Below, piece by piece: positions 22,612 to 32,544 of a stretch of 64,000 bases of DNA. Below the pieces are notes generated by a model. It did no database searches. It was given only the letters and a program-made list of their open reading frames with translations, and was not told where the DNA came from. The position numbers and the translations under genes were made by a program. The stretch comes from Salminus brasiliensis (Eukaryota > Chordata > Actinopteri > Characiformes > Bryconidae), in NCBI RefSeq assembly GCF_030463535.1, contig NC_132893.1:15905771-15969770 (forward strand), written 5' to 3'. The first letter of the stretch is position 1. Every line of letters starts with the position of its first letter.

Positions 22612-22660
22612 CACATTTATAACTAGGCTATGTTTGCGTCATCTGTAAAAACACACCTTA
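22612..22660 (-). promoter_or_regulatory. OR proximal promoter block, copy 4
   Basis: Gene strand: TAAGGTGTGT, ATGACGCA (complement of 22635-22642), 13 nt, TATAAAT (complement of 22615-22621). It lies about 200 bp before the ATG. Confidence 0.7.
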
Positions 22661-22664
22661 AAAA

Positions 22665-24099
22665 AGGTCTCTATACACAAGGCAGTGAACTGAATACTCT
22701 GAACTGGCATACGCTGGATACCTGTCTCATAAAACAGGATAAATATAAAATCAGATGTAAGACATAGAATGTAGATTGTGCTGCTTACCCCCACCAGTAG
22801 AAAAAAAGAAAGAAAATCATCTGGTCGTGTTTGAAATTGAACTCCTTGTTTTTCTCCATTATCGCAGATTTCTCACAGTAAAATGCTTTGGAGCGTTAAA
22901 TAATGTGGAATATTAGAATGTTATACGAATGTTCCCAAGCTAAATAAAAAAAATTTAAATTATTAGAAGAAGTTATTTAAGTTATGACACATACAAAATC
23001 ACTTGTGTGAAAAAGTAATTGTCCCCTTAAATTTAATAACTTGTGACCTTCAGCAGCACTAAATGCATCCAGCATTTTTATCTTTTATGTTTGGCCATTT
23101 ACATTGTAGTGGTAGAATTTGAGCAAAACTCATTGTTTAGCTATACTAGTAGGTTTGAAAGGATTTGTGGGGAAAGGGTCGTGGCCACCATGACCTGGTA
23201 GGCAGTGAGTCCTACCGACAACACAAACACAGGGCTCAAGTGACTCACATACCTTTATTTCAAACACCCTCCACCACACCCAAATGAAAACTTATATGAA
23301 CAAAACGGCCCTAGCGGGGCTCTAATAGTTTCTACACATATGCTCCTCTAATGCCATTCACCTAAGCTTGCTAGATGTGGATGGCCACAGGTGAACAGTG
23401 CCTCTTTGGCGCCACAATCCTCCCCCATTAGCTTCCAGCCACCAGGGTTGTGGATGAGGCGCCTCTTGGTGGCTGGAGCAGAAACCAAGAGGCGAGGGGA
23501 GGCAAAGTGGAGGAGGGCAAGGCAGAGAACTAAGCAAGCGAGGCCGGTGCCCAGCCCTGCATCCACTCCCACATCTGCGCCAAAGTACCCTGTAAGGGCT
23601 CTCGACCATGTTGCTCCTCTTAGCGCTCTGTGGCCATGCATGCCACTGTTCTTCCGGCTGCTTCAGTATGAGAAAAGTCAACAGCAGGTCCAGGGGATCC
23701 CAGCCGGAGAGTGGTGGTGAGCATGTGGGGGAAGCTTTTTTCTTTGGCAAGAGATCAGTAAATCATAAAGCATAAAAATAAAAATCCAGCTAATTGGAGC
23801 CCAGCAGTCAGTCTTCCATCAGCTTCAGGCCAGACAAGTGGGCAGTCATTAACTAACAAAATAAAAAATTGGTTCTAAATAGATGTGTGGAGTACAGAGA
23901 GTGTGGCTAAAAACTCCAGCAGATCTGACTGACATATATAACAGCCTAATTAACAGTATAGAGCCAGAAGGTAATACAGAAAATGGAGCACCCTGAAACA
24001 CTGGCATCCAATCACTCTGCATTAGTCTAGACTTTAACATTGAGTAAACATCCTGATCAGAATCCAAAAAGAATTCAAGCTAGCATCTTATGTGATCTA
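22665..24099. other. Intergenic with a GC-richer unclassified insert (about 23165-23760)
   Basis: No gene recognised. The insert is much more GC-rich than its flanks, has open frames on both strands with no familiar motif, and carries TTTGGCGCCACAA near 23404. It is most likely part of a mobile element, but the class cannot be named from the sequence alone. Confidence 0.35.
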
Positions 24100-24690
24100 A
24101 GGAATCATGATAGTTCATAATAGGAAATAAAACCTCACAGGTAGTCAGGAGCAAGGCCATGTAGGGCTTTATACATCAATAGAAGAATAGCTGATAAACT
24201 AGGAATGACAGACAAAAATCAGCCAGATTTAACAAATGTATTTCTTGTGATTTTTAGACCCAAAAGTAGAACCTTTACACAGTCCTTGATTCTCTATAGT
24301 CTCTATAGTCTATAGTCATATTTTTTTATATAATTTGAAAATGCTTTACCTTTATGAACTGATAACATTCAGTTAAATAAGACTTGAACTATGATAGGGC
24401 TGTTCCTGTGATTCAAACCATATTCTCTAAGCTTTCTGGAAGTATAGTGTGGCCTATCATATTAAAAGCTGCAGTGAGGTTGAGTAGTTCTAACAAAGAT
24501 ACATACCCTTGATCAGAGGCAAGAAGATGATCATTTGTTGTCTTCACTATAACTGTCTCAGTGCTATGGTGAGGTCTGAATCACATTTTGTTAAAATACT
24601 GAATTGGGAATCTCAAATAGGTCAGTTAGAATAGAGACAAACATTTCCAGAAGGTCATAGGTAAGATTGTTGACAGCTTAAACATAAGTC
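24100..24690 (-). mobile_element. L2 LINE fragment, degenerate, minus strand
   Basis: The words TCAGGAGCAAGGCCATGTAG and GGCTTTATA match the minus-strand L2 copy at 14.26-14.29 kb and, reversed, the plus copy near 30.03 kb. The adjoining part (24440-24690) has the ring of a fish LINE/SINE repeat (TTAAAAGCTGCAGTGAGGTT) but is too decayed to place. Confidence 0.5.
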
Positions 24691-24929
24691 ACCAACAACA
24701 GGATGCATGAAATTTCTATTGCTCTGATCCCCTCTGGAAACCAACCCACAGTTTTTTTTTTTCAAATGTCAGGGTATGGTATTTACTATTTATAATAGAC
24801 ATTCAAATTCTTTTTAGACCCTTACAATAGATGACTCGGATCTGGGCTGAGTATGTGGTGGTCTATGCCAAGTACCAGGTAAAAGCAGTACTTGGCATAA
24901 ACACTTAACATAAACATAAAAACATAAAC

Positions 24930-25185
24930 ACCGATTTGATACACTCCCAAAGTTGCAAGTTTTCTTACCAACGAAGAATGGAGAGGCCTGTCATTTTTAT
25001 CTTAGGTACACTTCAATGGTGAGAGACAGAATAAAAAATCTAGAAAATTGTATGGTTTTTAAATAATAAATTTGCATAGCAGGAAATAAGTATTTGATAC
25101 AATAGAAAAACACAACCTAATATTTAGTACAGAAACATTTGTTGATTTTTTATTGAGTTCAGGTCTGAAGACTGGCTATGTAATG
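24930..25185 (-). mobile_element. Tc1-like transposon remnant
   Basis: Retains the inverted-repeat words AAGTTGCAAGTTTTCTTACC, GTGAGAGACAGAATAAAAAA, GGAAATAAGTATTTGATACA and the 3' start of the transposase region (TTGAGTTCAGGTCTGAAGAC, similar to 11680-11700). It is truncated on both sides and belongs to a lineage related to the remnant at 30.9 kb. Confidence 0.7.
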
Positions 25186-25194
25186 TGGTGCTCA

Positions 25195-25275
25195 CCTATA
25201 GCGAGGTTGGAACCCAGGCCGCCGTGTTGGCAGGCCGGCGCTCTGCCGTTTCACCAAAGCGGCAGTTATGAAGGT
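25195..25275 (-). repeat. tRNA-like sequence, possible SINE head
   Basis: On the minus strand it contains TGGTGAAACGG (A-box-like) and, about 40 nt later, GGGTTCCAACCTC (B-box-like), with GC-rich stems. It does not look like a complete functional tRNA and no anticodon can be fixed. Probably tRNA-derived repeat DNA. Confidence 0.35.
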
Positions 25276-25762
25276 GTGGTGTATTCATTGGCTAATGCAA
25301 CTGTTCATAGGCCTGAAGGAATGGTATGGAGTTGAGGAACAATATGTTGAGGCCCATGGGATAGACTTGGAAAGGAGAGTGAGATCCGTTCCCAGACCTA
25401 ATGTGAGAAACTGTACATGAACTGAATGACCATAAGATGTTGTGTAGATTGGACATACTTTTGGGTGTACGCAACTGAGATGTTAAGAGATCCAGCTGTG
25501 TCTTCAGCACGTAGGCCACGTAAGTAATGGTGGGGGCTAATGAATATTCTTTATGGATGAAATGCAGACATCCTGCATATGAGAATAGGCCAACAACATA
25601 TGACGTATAGTAGGGTATAAAGCATAAGGTATTGAGAGAGAGGGAGAGAGAGACGAGAGGCACCCAGAATTGGCGGACTCTCTCCACACTGTACTTTGAT
25701 TGGAATAAAATGTTTCATTGTTACACCTGAAGGACAGTGGTCTCGAGTCTTCTTTTTAAACA
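25274..25762 (+). mobile_element. Putative solo LTR (unknown retroelement family)
   Basis: Begins TGTGGTGTATTC and ends near CTTTTTAAACA. It holds in order a TATA-like GGTATAAAGCATAAGG (about 25614), a purine run, and GGAATAAAATG (AATAAA about 25712), the layout of an LTR with promoter, R and polyadenylation signal. Ends and target duplication are not certain. Confidence 0.35.
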
Positions 25763-25828
25763 ACGTCCTCCTCCGAGAAGATATCCATGACAAAAGCGGC
25801 CAAAAAATTAAACTTAACAAGGGGTGGA

Positions 25829-26351
25829 TTTAATAAACAAAGAAGACGTCGCGTCTAACGCGAAGAAAAGGCAGGAAACAAACAAAGGAAGTCAGGGGAG
25901 AATGCTGGCTGTCTCTTTAAACTTGAGAAAAAATGGCAAAAAAAGGGCGATCTCCCAAAAGAAACAACAGAACTGGGGAGTTACAGGGAAGACAGACACT
26001 CCTGCCTTCCTCTACTAACCAAATGTATGTGTGCTAACATGCACACACACACAGACACACACTGCACAGACACAAGGAACTTGAGGGGAAACTTAGGGTT
26101 CACACAGAGGGAAACAAACTAGGGAGAAACACATGAAGGGGAATGACACCCACTTAGCCTTCGGCTCGAGACTATGGTTGACACACTTACTCAACCAGAG
26201 GCAAAAGATCCAGCAGTGGGGCAACTGGATCTGTGTGCCTATATAGCCTACTGCCCATGTGTAGTGAATTAGGCTAAATTACTAGCTGGCATGAATCGGG
26301 GCCTCCCCCTGGTGGTAGGAGGAGGCCTTGCCCTAGAGCTACCCCTTACAG
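25829..26351 (-). repeat. 3' LTR of the Ty3/gypsy copy
   Basis: On the minus strand it starts TGTAAGGGGTAGC right after the polypurine tract, and has a TATA-like CTATATAGG near 26240. Its downstream part (25840-26093) matches 29213-29476. The far end is not certain. Confidence 0.6.
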
Positions 26352-26481
26352 GACCCCCCCCCGACGAAATGCCCGGATGTGCTCCTCCGGGCCATAACCC
26401 TCCCGGTCCACTAGGTACTGGAGCCTGCCCCGGACCCGACGGACATCCAGAAGGTGCCTGACAGTGTAGGCTAGCACACCG

Positions 26482-27090
26482 TCAACTGTTCATGGGCTCA
26501 ACTGATCGATGGGACCCACGAACACAAGACCGGCTTGAGGCGGGACACGTGGAAGGTGGGGTTAATGCGCATTGAAGGGGAAAGGGCAAGTCAGTAGGCA
26601 ACAGGATTGACCCGCCAAAGGATCTTGAATGGCCCGATGTAACGAGGAGCCAACTTTCGGGGGAACCACGTAAGGTCAGATCCTTGGCTGAAAGCCAAAC
26701 CCGTTGCCCAGGGCAATAGGTAGGAGCTGGCAACTGCCTCCTGTTAGCGTAGCGTTTCTGAGCAGCTGCCGCAGACAGGAGGGACTTGCGGGCCTTCTGC
26801 CAGGTCCTACAGCAGCACCTGACCAGTAGTTCAGCCGAACGGACTCCCGTCTCCTGTCCAGGGAACATTGGGAGCACACCAAACACGAGGCTACATGAGC
26901 TCGCACATCTTCTTCCATGGGGGGGCCACCAAAACCGCTTCCGCAGAAGCTCGAGCATGCGTGTAGTCCCTGGGTGTGCTGCCTGGGAGGACGCATGGCC
27001 CCACTGAAGCACCTGTTCCCTTACAGGCCTGGGTACATAAAGCCAATCTGGAGGGTTGTGTGTGTGTTTGATAGAGGAGGGGGTTCCCAC
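26482..27090 (-). pseudogene. Ty3/gypsy integrase remnant
   Basis: Contains the HHCC-type zinc-binding start (HASSQAAHPGTTRMLELL ... CSLVFGVLPMF) and then, directly, the region after the catalytic core (AQKRYANRRQLPAP and PGQRVWLSAKDL). The DDE catalytic core between them is deleted. Confidence 0.75.
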
Positions 27091-27165
27091 TGGCGAGAGA
27101 GAGCATCAGGCTTGGTGTTCTTCGAGCCCGGTCGGAATGACAATATGAAATCAAACATGTTGAAA

Positions 27166-28268
27166 TCAAGGATGTTTGGCCTGCTGGATGTAGGCCAAAT
27201 TCTTGTGGTCCGTCCAGACCAGAAAGGGATGTTTTGCTCCATCAAGCCAGTGTTTCCACTCCTCTAGCACCAGCTTTACTGCCAGTAGGTCATGGTCACC
27301 CACATCATAGTTCCGTTCCGCAGGGGTGAGGTGGTGGGAGAAGTAGGCACAGGGGTGCAGCTTCTGGCCAGGGCCAGACTGCTGGGAGAGGACAGCCCCC
27401 ACGCCTACCTCTGAGGCATCCACCTCTACAAGGAATGGAGGTTCTGGGTCAGGCAATTGGAGAACCGGGGCCATGGTCAACAGGCGCCTTAGCATGTCAA
27501 ACGCCTCCTGAGCTTCCGTGGACCAGACAAATCTCCCTGATGTTTTTCTCATCAAGGCGGTCAAAGGGGCTGCCACGGAGCCAAAATTCCTCACAAACTG
27601 CCAGAAGAAATTGGCGAAACCCAGAAAGCGTTGGACTAGGCGCAAAGAGGTTGGACGCGGTCAGTTTTCCACGGCCTTGATTTTGGCCAGGTCCATGCGC
27701 AGGGTGTTGTGGGACACAACAAAGCCCAGAAAGGAGATTGTCTGTGCATGGAAATTCTCCAATTTCACAAACAGGTGGTTCTCCAGGAGCAACTGGAGAA
27801 CACAGCGGACATGAGTGACGTGTTCGTCTACAGGCTTACTATAGATGAGGATATCAAGTAGACGAACACGTACCTGTCCAATGCCTCCCTGAGGACCTCG
27901 TTAATGTAGTGCTGGAAGACAGCGGGTGCATTCATCAATCCGAATGTCATGACGAGGTACTCTTGGTGCCCAGATGGGGTGATAAATGCTGTCTTCCACT
28001 CATCACCCTTTTTGACCCTAAACAAGTTGTAGGCACTGCGCAGGTCCTGCTTGGTGAAGATGGAAGCCTGCTGCAGTGCCTCAAAGGCTGAGGTCATGAG
28101 GGTCAATGGGTAGTGGTCCTTAGTGGTTATTTTGTTGAGATCCCTGTAGTCAATAAAGGGGCTCAAACCCCCATCCTTCTTCCCCACAAAGAAGAAGCCG
28201 GCTCCAGTTGGGGAAGTGGATGGCCAGATGAACTCCAAGGCCAGGGCCCCCTGGACATAGTTCTCCAT
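27166..28268 (-). pseudogene. Ty3/gypsy reverse transcriptase and RNase H, frameshifted
   Basis: 27828-28268 carries RT fingers and palm ([44 protein letters not shown]). The frame breaks just at the YxDD box (FVYL followed by a shifted frame). 27166-27645 carries the connection and RNase H ([40 protein letters not shown]). The frame loss at the catalytic box makes it inactive. Confidence 0.85.
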
Positions 28269-28689
28269 TGCCTGACGTTCTGGTGCCCCTAGGGTGGGGA
28301 AGTGCCAGGGAGGAGGTTGATGGCAATGTCAAAAGGTCTGTGGGGGGGCAGCAATTAGGCCATAGGCATTTGCTAAACACCTCCCGAAGGTCCCAGTCCT
28401 CTTTTGGTACTTGCGAGGGGTCAAAACCTACAGGAACGGTGTCGGTAGCCACAGTAGCCCTAGGGACCTTGAGGCAGGAGAACTGACAAGCTGCCGCTGG
28501 AGCCAGGGGTTATGCCGCTGGAGCCAGGGGAAACCCAGAACCAACTGCAAGTCGGGAGCGCTGATAATGAAAAACACTATCTGCTCGGTGTGAGGACTGA
28601 CTCGCAGTGTAAGAGGGTGTGTTTAGTGGGACACCACCCCGGGCTCCAGTGACCGGCCGTCTATAGCCACTATGGGCATGGGCTCCCTC

Positions 28690-29205
28690 AAGGGGATCAG
28701 CGGCAGGGCCAGCTTCCTGGCGAGGCCAGCATCCAGAAAGTTACAGAGTCCAAGAAGGCAGGCAGGCGGACCTCAAACAACCCTGACGCTAGCGTGGCAT
28801 TGAGGAACACCCCCTGGGCCCGAGGGAGAAGCGTCAGGTCAGTCAGTGGTCTCTCCTCCCCTGACAGACGTTTTTCGACTTTTCCCGAGAGCTCCGGGCA
28901 AGCAGAACGGAGGTGCCCAGAGACCCCCTTCGCGCATGCGGGCCTCACGCTCCTGCCGTGGCAGGCGAGTGTGCCCCAACTGCATGGGCTGGACACCACC
29001 GTCGGGAGGCTCTTCTAACCCCCTAAAAGAGCCTGAGACAGCAGGTGGGCCATGAGGAGCTCGAGGGGCTTTGGCACTCCGTGCCCTTCGCCTCTCCTCG
29101 AGACGGTTATCAACCCGTTGGGCCAACGCAATGAGTCAATCCAGGCGATAGCGTGCGGAATTCGATGGCGTAATCAGCCACCGACCTTTTTCCCTGACGC
29201 AGGTG
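28690..29205 (-). pseudogene. Ty3/gypsy gag end and protease remnant
   Basis: The minus strand has a decayed nucleocapsid region, then GEERPLTDLTLLPRAQGVFL and a protease start (PAFLDS) whose active-site DSGA is lost through a frameshift right after DS. The N-terminal part joins the 5' LTR without a leader. Confidence 0.6.
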
Positions 29206-29207
29206 CA

Positions 29208-29476
29208 GGAGGCAAAGAAGACATTGCGTCTAACACAAAGAAAAGGTGGGAAACAAACAAAGGACGCCAGGGGAGAACGCTGGCTGTCTCTTTAAACTCA
29301 AGAAAAAATTAAACTAAGGGCAAAAGGATCTCCCAAAAGAAACAAGAGAACTGGGGAGTTACAGGGAAGACAGACACTCCTGCCTTCCTCTACTAACCAA
29401 ATGTATGTGTGCTAACACGCACACACACACAGACACACACACTGCACAGACACAAGGAACTTGCGGGGAAACTTGC
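29208..29476 (-). repeat. Partial 5' LTR of the Ty3/gypsy copy
   Basis: Direct repeat of 25840-26093 (shared words: TTGCGTCTAACACAAAGAAA against TCGCGTCTAACGCGAAGAAA, GAGAACTGGGGAGTTACAGG, a CACACACACAGACACACAC run). One end is fused to gag; the other is cut by the L2 copy. Confidence 0.75.
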
Positions 29477-30899
29477 TCTATATTTCAGCCAAACCTGACG
29501 ATAAATTTAGACTACAGAAAATGGAGGACTGTGCAAAGGAGATAAAACTCTAGATGTCATATAACTTCCTTCTTCTTAACAGTGACAAAACCAAGGTTCT
29601 CCTTTTAGGTCCAAAAGACACTAGACATAAACTATCTGACTTAATGTTAGACTTGGCTGATGCTTCCATCATTCCTAGTTTAGCAGCTAAAAATCTTGGT
29701 GTCACATTTATCATTTGAGCAACATATAGCTAATATTAGTAGAACAGCCTTTATGCAGCTTAGGAACATCTCCAAACTAAGAAACTCCTTATCACTGCAA
29801 GACGCAGAAAAGCTAGTACACGCTTTTATTACCTCAAAGCTAGATTACTGTAATGCACTACTGTCAGGTTGTTCCAGCAGGAACCTAAATAAGCTTCAGC
29901 TGTTGCAAAATGCTGCAGCCAGGGTCCTTACTAAAACTAGAAAATGTGACCATATCAGTCCAGTTCTATCAGCACTTCATTGGCTCCCAGTTAAATTCCG
30001 TATCGAATACAAAATTCCTCTATTAACATATAAGGCCCTACATGGCCTCGCTCCTGAGTACCTGCGGGATCTTATTGTATACTACGAACCATCAAGACTA
30101 CTTAGATCTCAGGGTGCTGGCCTCTTACTCGTGCCCAAAATTCAGAAAACCTCAACAGGGGGAAGAGCCCCCAAACTCTGGAATAACCTTCCAGATAATG
30201 TTCGGGACTCAGACACAGTCTCAATCTTTAAATCTAAGCTGAAAACTCATATGTTTAGTTTAGCTTTTGGTAATTAATGTTCCTTAGATAAAGGTTGCAG
30301 GTCCAGGGGTTCGCGGACCCAGGGAATTGTAGTACATTGAGATGCTGGAGCTGTCGTCTCGCTGCTTACACGCGATCACTCAGGTTTGTTGACGGTGGAG
30401 CAGATAGATGCTGGTGTTCTCAGGGTGCTCCCGTGTCCGTGTTACCTTCTGGCTCTCTCCTTTTAATTAGGCTGTTATAATCAGACCTGCCGGAGTCGTC
30501 AGACACACTCTGATGCGGATGCTCAACATTGTCCGCCCTCCATAAAATTCCTCTCAGAACTAACTTTCTCTTTCTCTTTTTACCTTCTCCGAGTAAATGG
30601 CCACCCAGCCCGACCTGCTGGAAGATTGCCCATGGCGGACCGGCGGCTCTCCCGCCTGCCGCTGCTGCCTGTTTGGTGGCCGTGTTGAAACCCAGATGGA
30701 TTCGTGGCTGTCTGCCACTATTATTATCACCACTATTAACTTTCTGTTGTATCTGGTTTAGTCATTTTTATCATTAATGTTTAAATAGTTCTGACCAGAG
30801 GAGGATGGGTCCCCCTTGTGAGTCTTGGTTCCTCCCAAGGTTTCTTCCTCCAGCTTTGAGGGAGTTTTTCCTTGCCACTGTCACCATTTGGCTTGCTCA
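29477..30899 (+). mobile_element. L2 LINE, RT C-terminal half plus 3' UTR
   Basis: Open frame 29696-30277 (193 codons) with RNISKLRNSLSLQDAEKLVH, AFITSKLDYCNALLSG, LQLLQNAAARVLTKTR, LHWLPVKFRIEYKI and RAPKLWNNLPDNVRDS, the well known end of fish L2 reverse transcriptases. A preceding part (29480-29700) carries LNSDKTKVLLLGPKD, one frame off. The 3' UTR follows (30280-30899) and matches other L2 tails here. It is 5'-truncated at the Ty3 LTR and cut at 30899 by Tc1 DNA. Confidence 0.85.
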
Positions 30900-31857
30900 C
30901 TAGGCCACTCCAGGACATTAAAATGCTTCTTATAGAGCTACTCCTTAGTTGCCCTGGCTGTGTGTTTCGGTAATGAACCATCGTTAATGCTCTTACTGAG
31001 GGAAGGAGGTTGTTGGAGTTATACTTATCCTTCTTCTTCCTCCAAACACATGAGTGGAGTTACCAAAAAAAATATTTTGGTCTCATCTGACCACATGACC
31101 TTTCTTCCATGCCTCCCCTGGATCATTCAAATGGAAAACTTTAAATGGGCCGGGACATGTGCTGGTGTGAGCAAGGGGACCATGCAGGATTTTAATCCAT
31201 GGCAGCGGAGTGTGTTACTAATGGTAATCTTTGAGGCTGTGGTCCCAGCTCTCTTCAGGTAGTTCAGCTCTCTTCAGATGTAGTTTTGGTCTGATTCCTG
31301 ACCTTTCTCAGATTTTGCATTGAGCCCCAGACAGAGGAAGCTTGACAGTCATCTTGTGTTTCTTCTATTTTCTAATAACTGCCCCAACAGTTGTTGCCTT
31401 CTTACCAAGCTGCTTGCCTATTGTCCTATAGGCAATCACAGGTCCATGTTCAGGTCTACAATTTTGTCCCTGGTGTCCTTAGATAGCTCTTTGGTCTTGG
31501 CCATAGTGGAGAGGTTGGAGTGTAATTGATTAAGTGTGTGGACAGGTGTGTTTTATACAGGTAACAAGTTCAAACAGGTGCAATTAATTAATACAGGTAA
31601 TGAGTGCAGAAAAGGAGGGCTTCTTAAAGAAAAACTATAAGGTCTGTGAGAGCCAGAATTCTTGCTAGTTGGTAGGTGATCAAATACCTTAATGCATATT
31701 TAATTGCAATAAAAAGCTAATTAATTCATTTTGTGTTTTGTTTAGATTCTGTCTCTCACAGTTGAAGTGTACATATGATAAAAATTACAGACCTCCTCAT
31801 TCTTTTTAGGTGGAAATACTTTGTCACCGTATTAAATACTTATTTTCCTCACTGTGT
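30900..31857 (-). mobile_element. Decayed Tc1-like element, 3' truncated
   Basis: Parallels the intact Tc1 at 11.7-12.87 kb: GGCCACTCCAGGACATTAAA, GGTCTCATCTGACCACATGA, TTTGGTCTTGGCCATAGTGG (transposase start), then a terminal repeat ending TATTTTCCTCACTGTG near 31857. Many deletions and stops. One end is lost against the L2 at 30899. It differs enough from the intact copy to be an older lineage. Confidence 0.8.
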
Positions 31858-31947
31858 CAACATGGAAATTGGTCAGGCCAGCTGGACTAGGCTCACTGGC
31901 CTGACCAATTTCCATGTTGACACAGTGAGGAAAATAAGTATTTAATA
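31830..31947. repeat. Perfect 51-bp inverted repeat with 16-nt loop
   Basis: Arms 31830-31880 and 31897-31947 are exact reverse complements; the loop is 31881-31896. The left arm covers the Tc1 terminus plus 25 bp of flank (GTCAACATGGAAATTGGTCA and on). The right arm is a copy of it in reverse that stops abruptly inside the Tc1 terminal repeat. Confidence 0.95.
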
Positions 31948-31949
31948 GT

Positions 31950-32540
31950 TGCACTAAAGCAAAGCATTAAGCATTTTGGTCTACAATTTACAGACATTGT
32001 CAAACAGATTCTCTTTTCTCATTTTTTCTCTAACTAATGGTCTCATACCACACAAAAAAGTCTCAGGAATCATGTAGTTCCACCCATCTCATTTTTACAC
32101 TATTTGCAAATTTATGCAAGATCTTAAAAAAAAATTGTCATTGGGTTTATGCTCAATCATCATGTCAAAAGAATAACAAGAGCTTGAACTTTAATAGTTA
32201 TCAAATAAATATTTTCCTGCTGGCTGGTTTCAGTATGCTGTGTAGCTCCACTCATATCCTTAGGAAAAACATTGTGATCTTTTTTAAACTGTCTTTCTAT
32301 CTACAGTGTCTAATTTCAACAGTTAGTTTTCCCATGTACTAATATTGGCACATTTTCCCGAAGAAAGCAGTTTAAAAAAACATTTTATTCTGTTGTTTCC
32401 TAAGAAGGCAGGGTTATACTTAGGAACAAAGTGACTGACAGCCTTAGGTGGAAGACACCATCTGTAGGACCTGAGTTCTATACAAGCAGTCAGTTAACTA
32501 GCTAGTTAACTAGCTATGTAATCTCTTTAAGTTAATCGTA
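31950..32540. other. Intergenic, nothing recognised
   Basis: AT-rich DNA between the hairpin and a gag fragment. No coding frame with known motifs and no repeat class assigned. A short tandem AGTTAACTAGCTAGTTAACT palindrome is at about 32494-32513. Confidence 0.4.
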
Positions 32541-32544
32541 CTAT

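Larger units (their letters stand above)
25829..29476 (-). mobile_element. Ty3/gypsy LTR retrotransposon, internally deleted, minus strand
   Basis: Order on the minus strand: partial 5' LTR (29476-29208), gag/protease remnants, reverse transcriptase, RNase H, integrase remnants, polypurine G-run (about 26356-26365), 3' LTR (26351 down to about 25829). The two LTR-related segments match over about 260 bp. Gag joins the 5' LTR directly, so the primer binding site and 5' gag are missing. Several frameshifts make it non-functional. An L2 copy abuts its 5' end at 29477. Confidence 0.85.

Noticed and set aside
25195-25275. Functional tRNA gene
   Set aside because: A- and B-box-like words exist, but the cloverleaf and anticodon loop cannot be made convincingly; likely tRNA-derived repeat.
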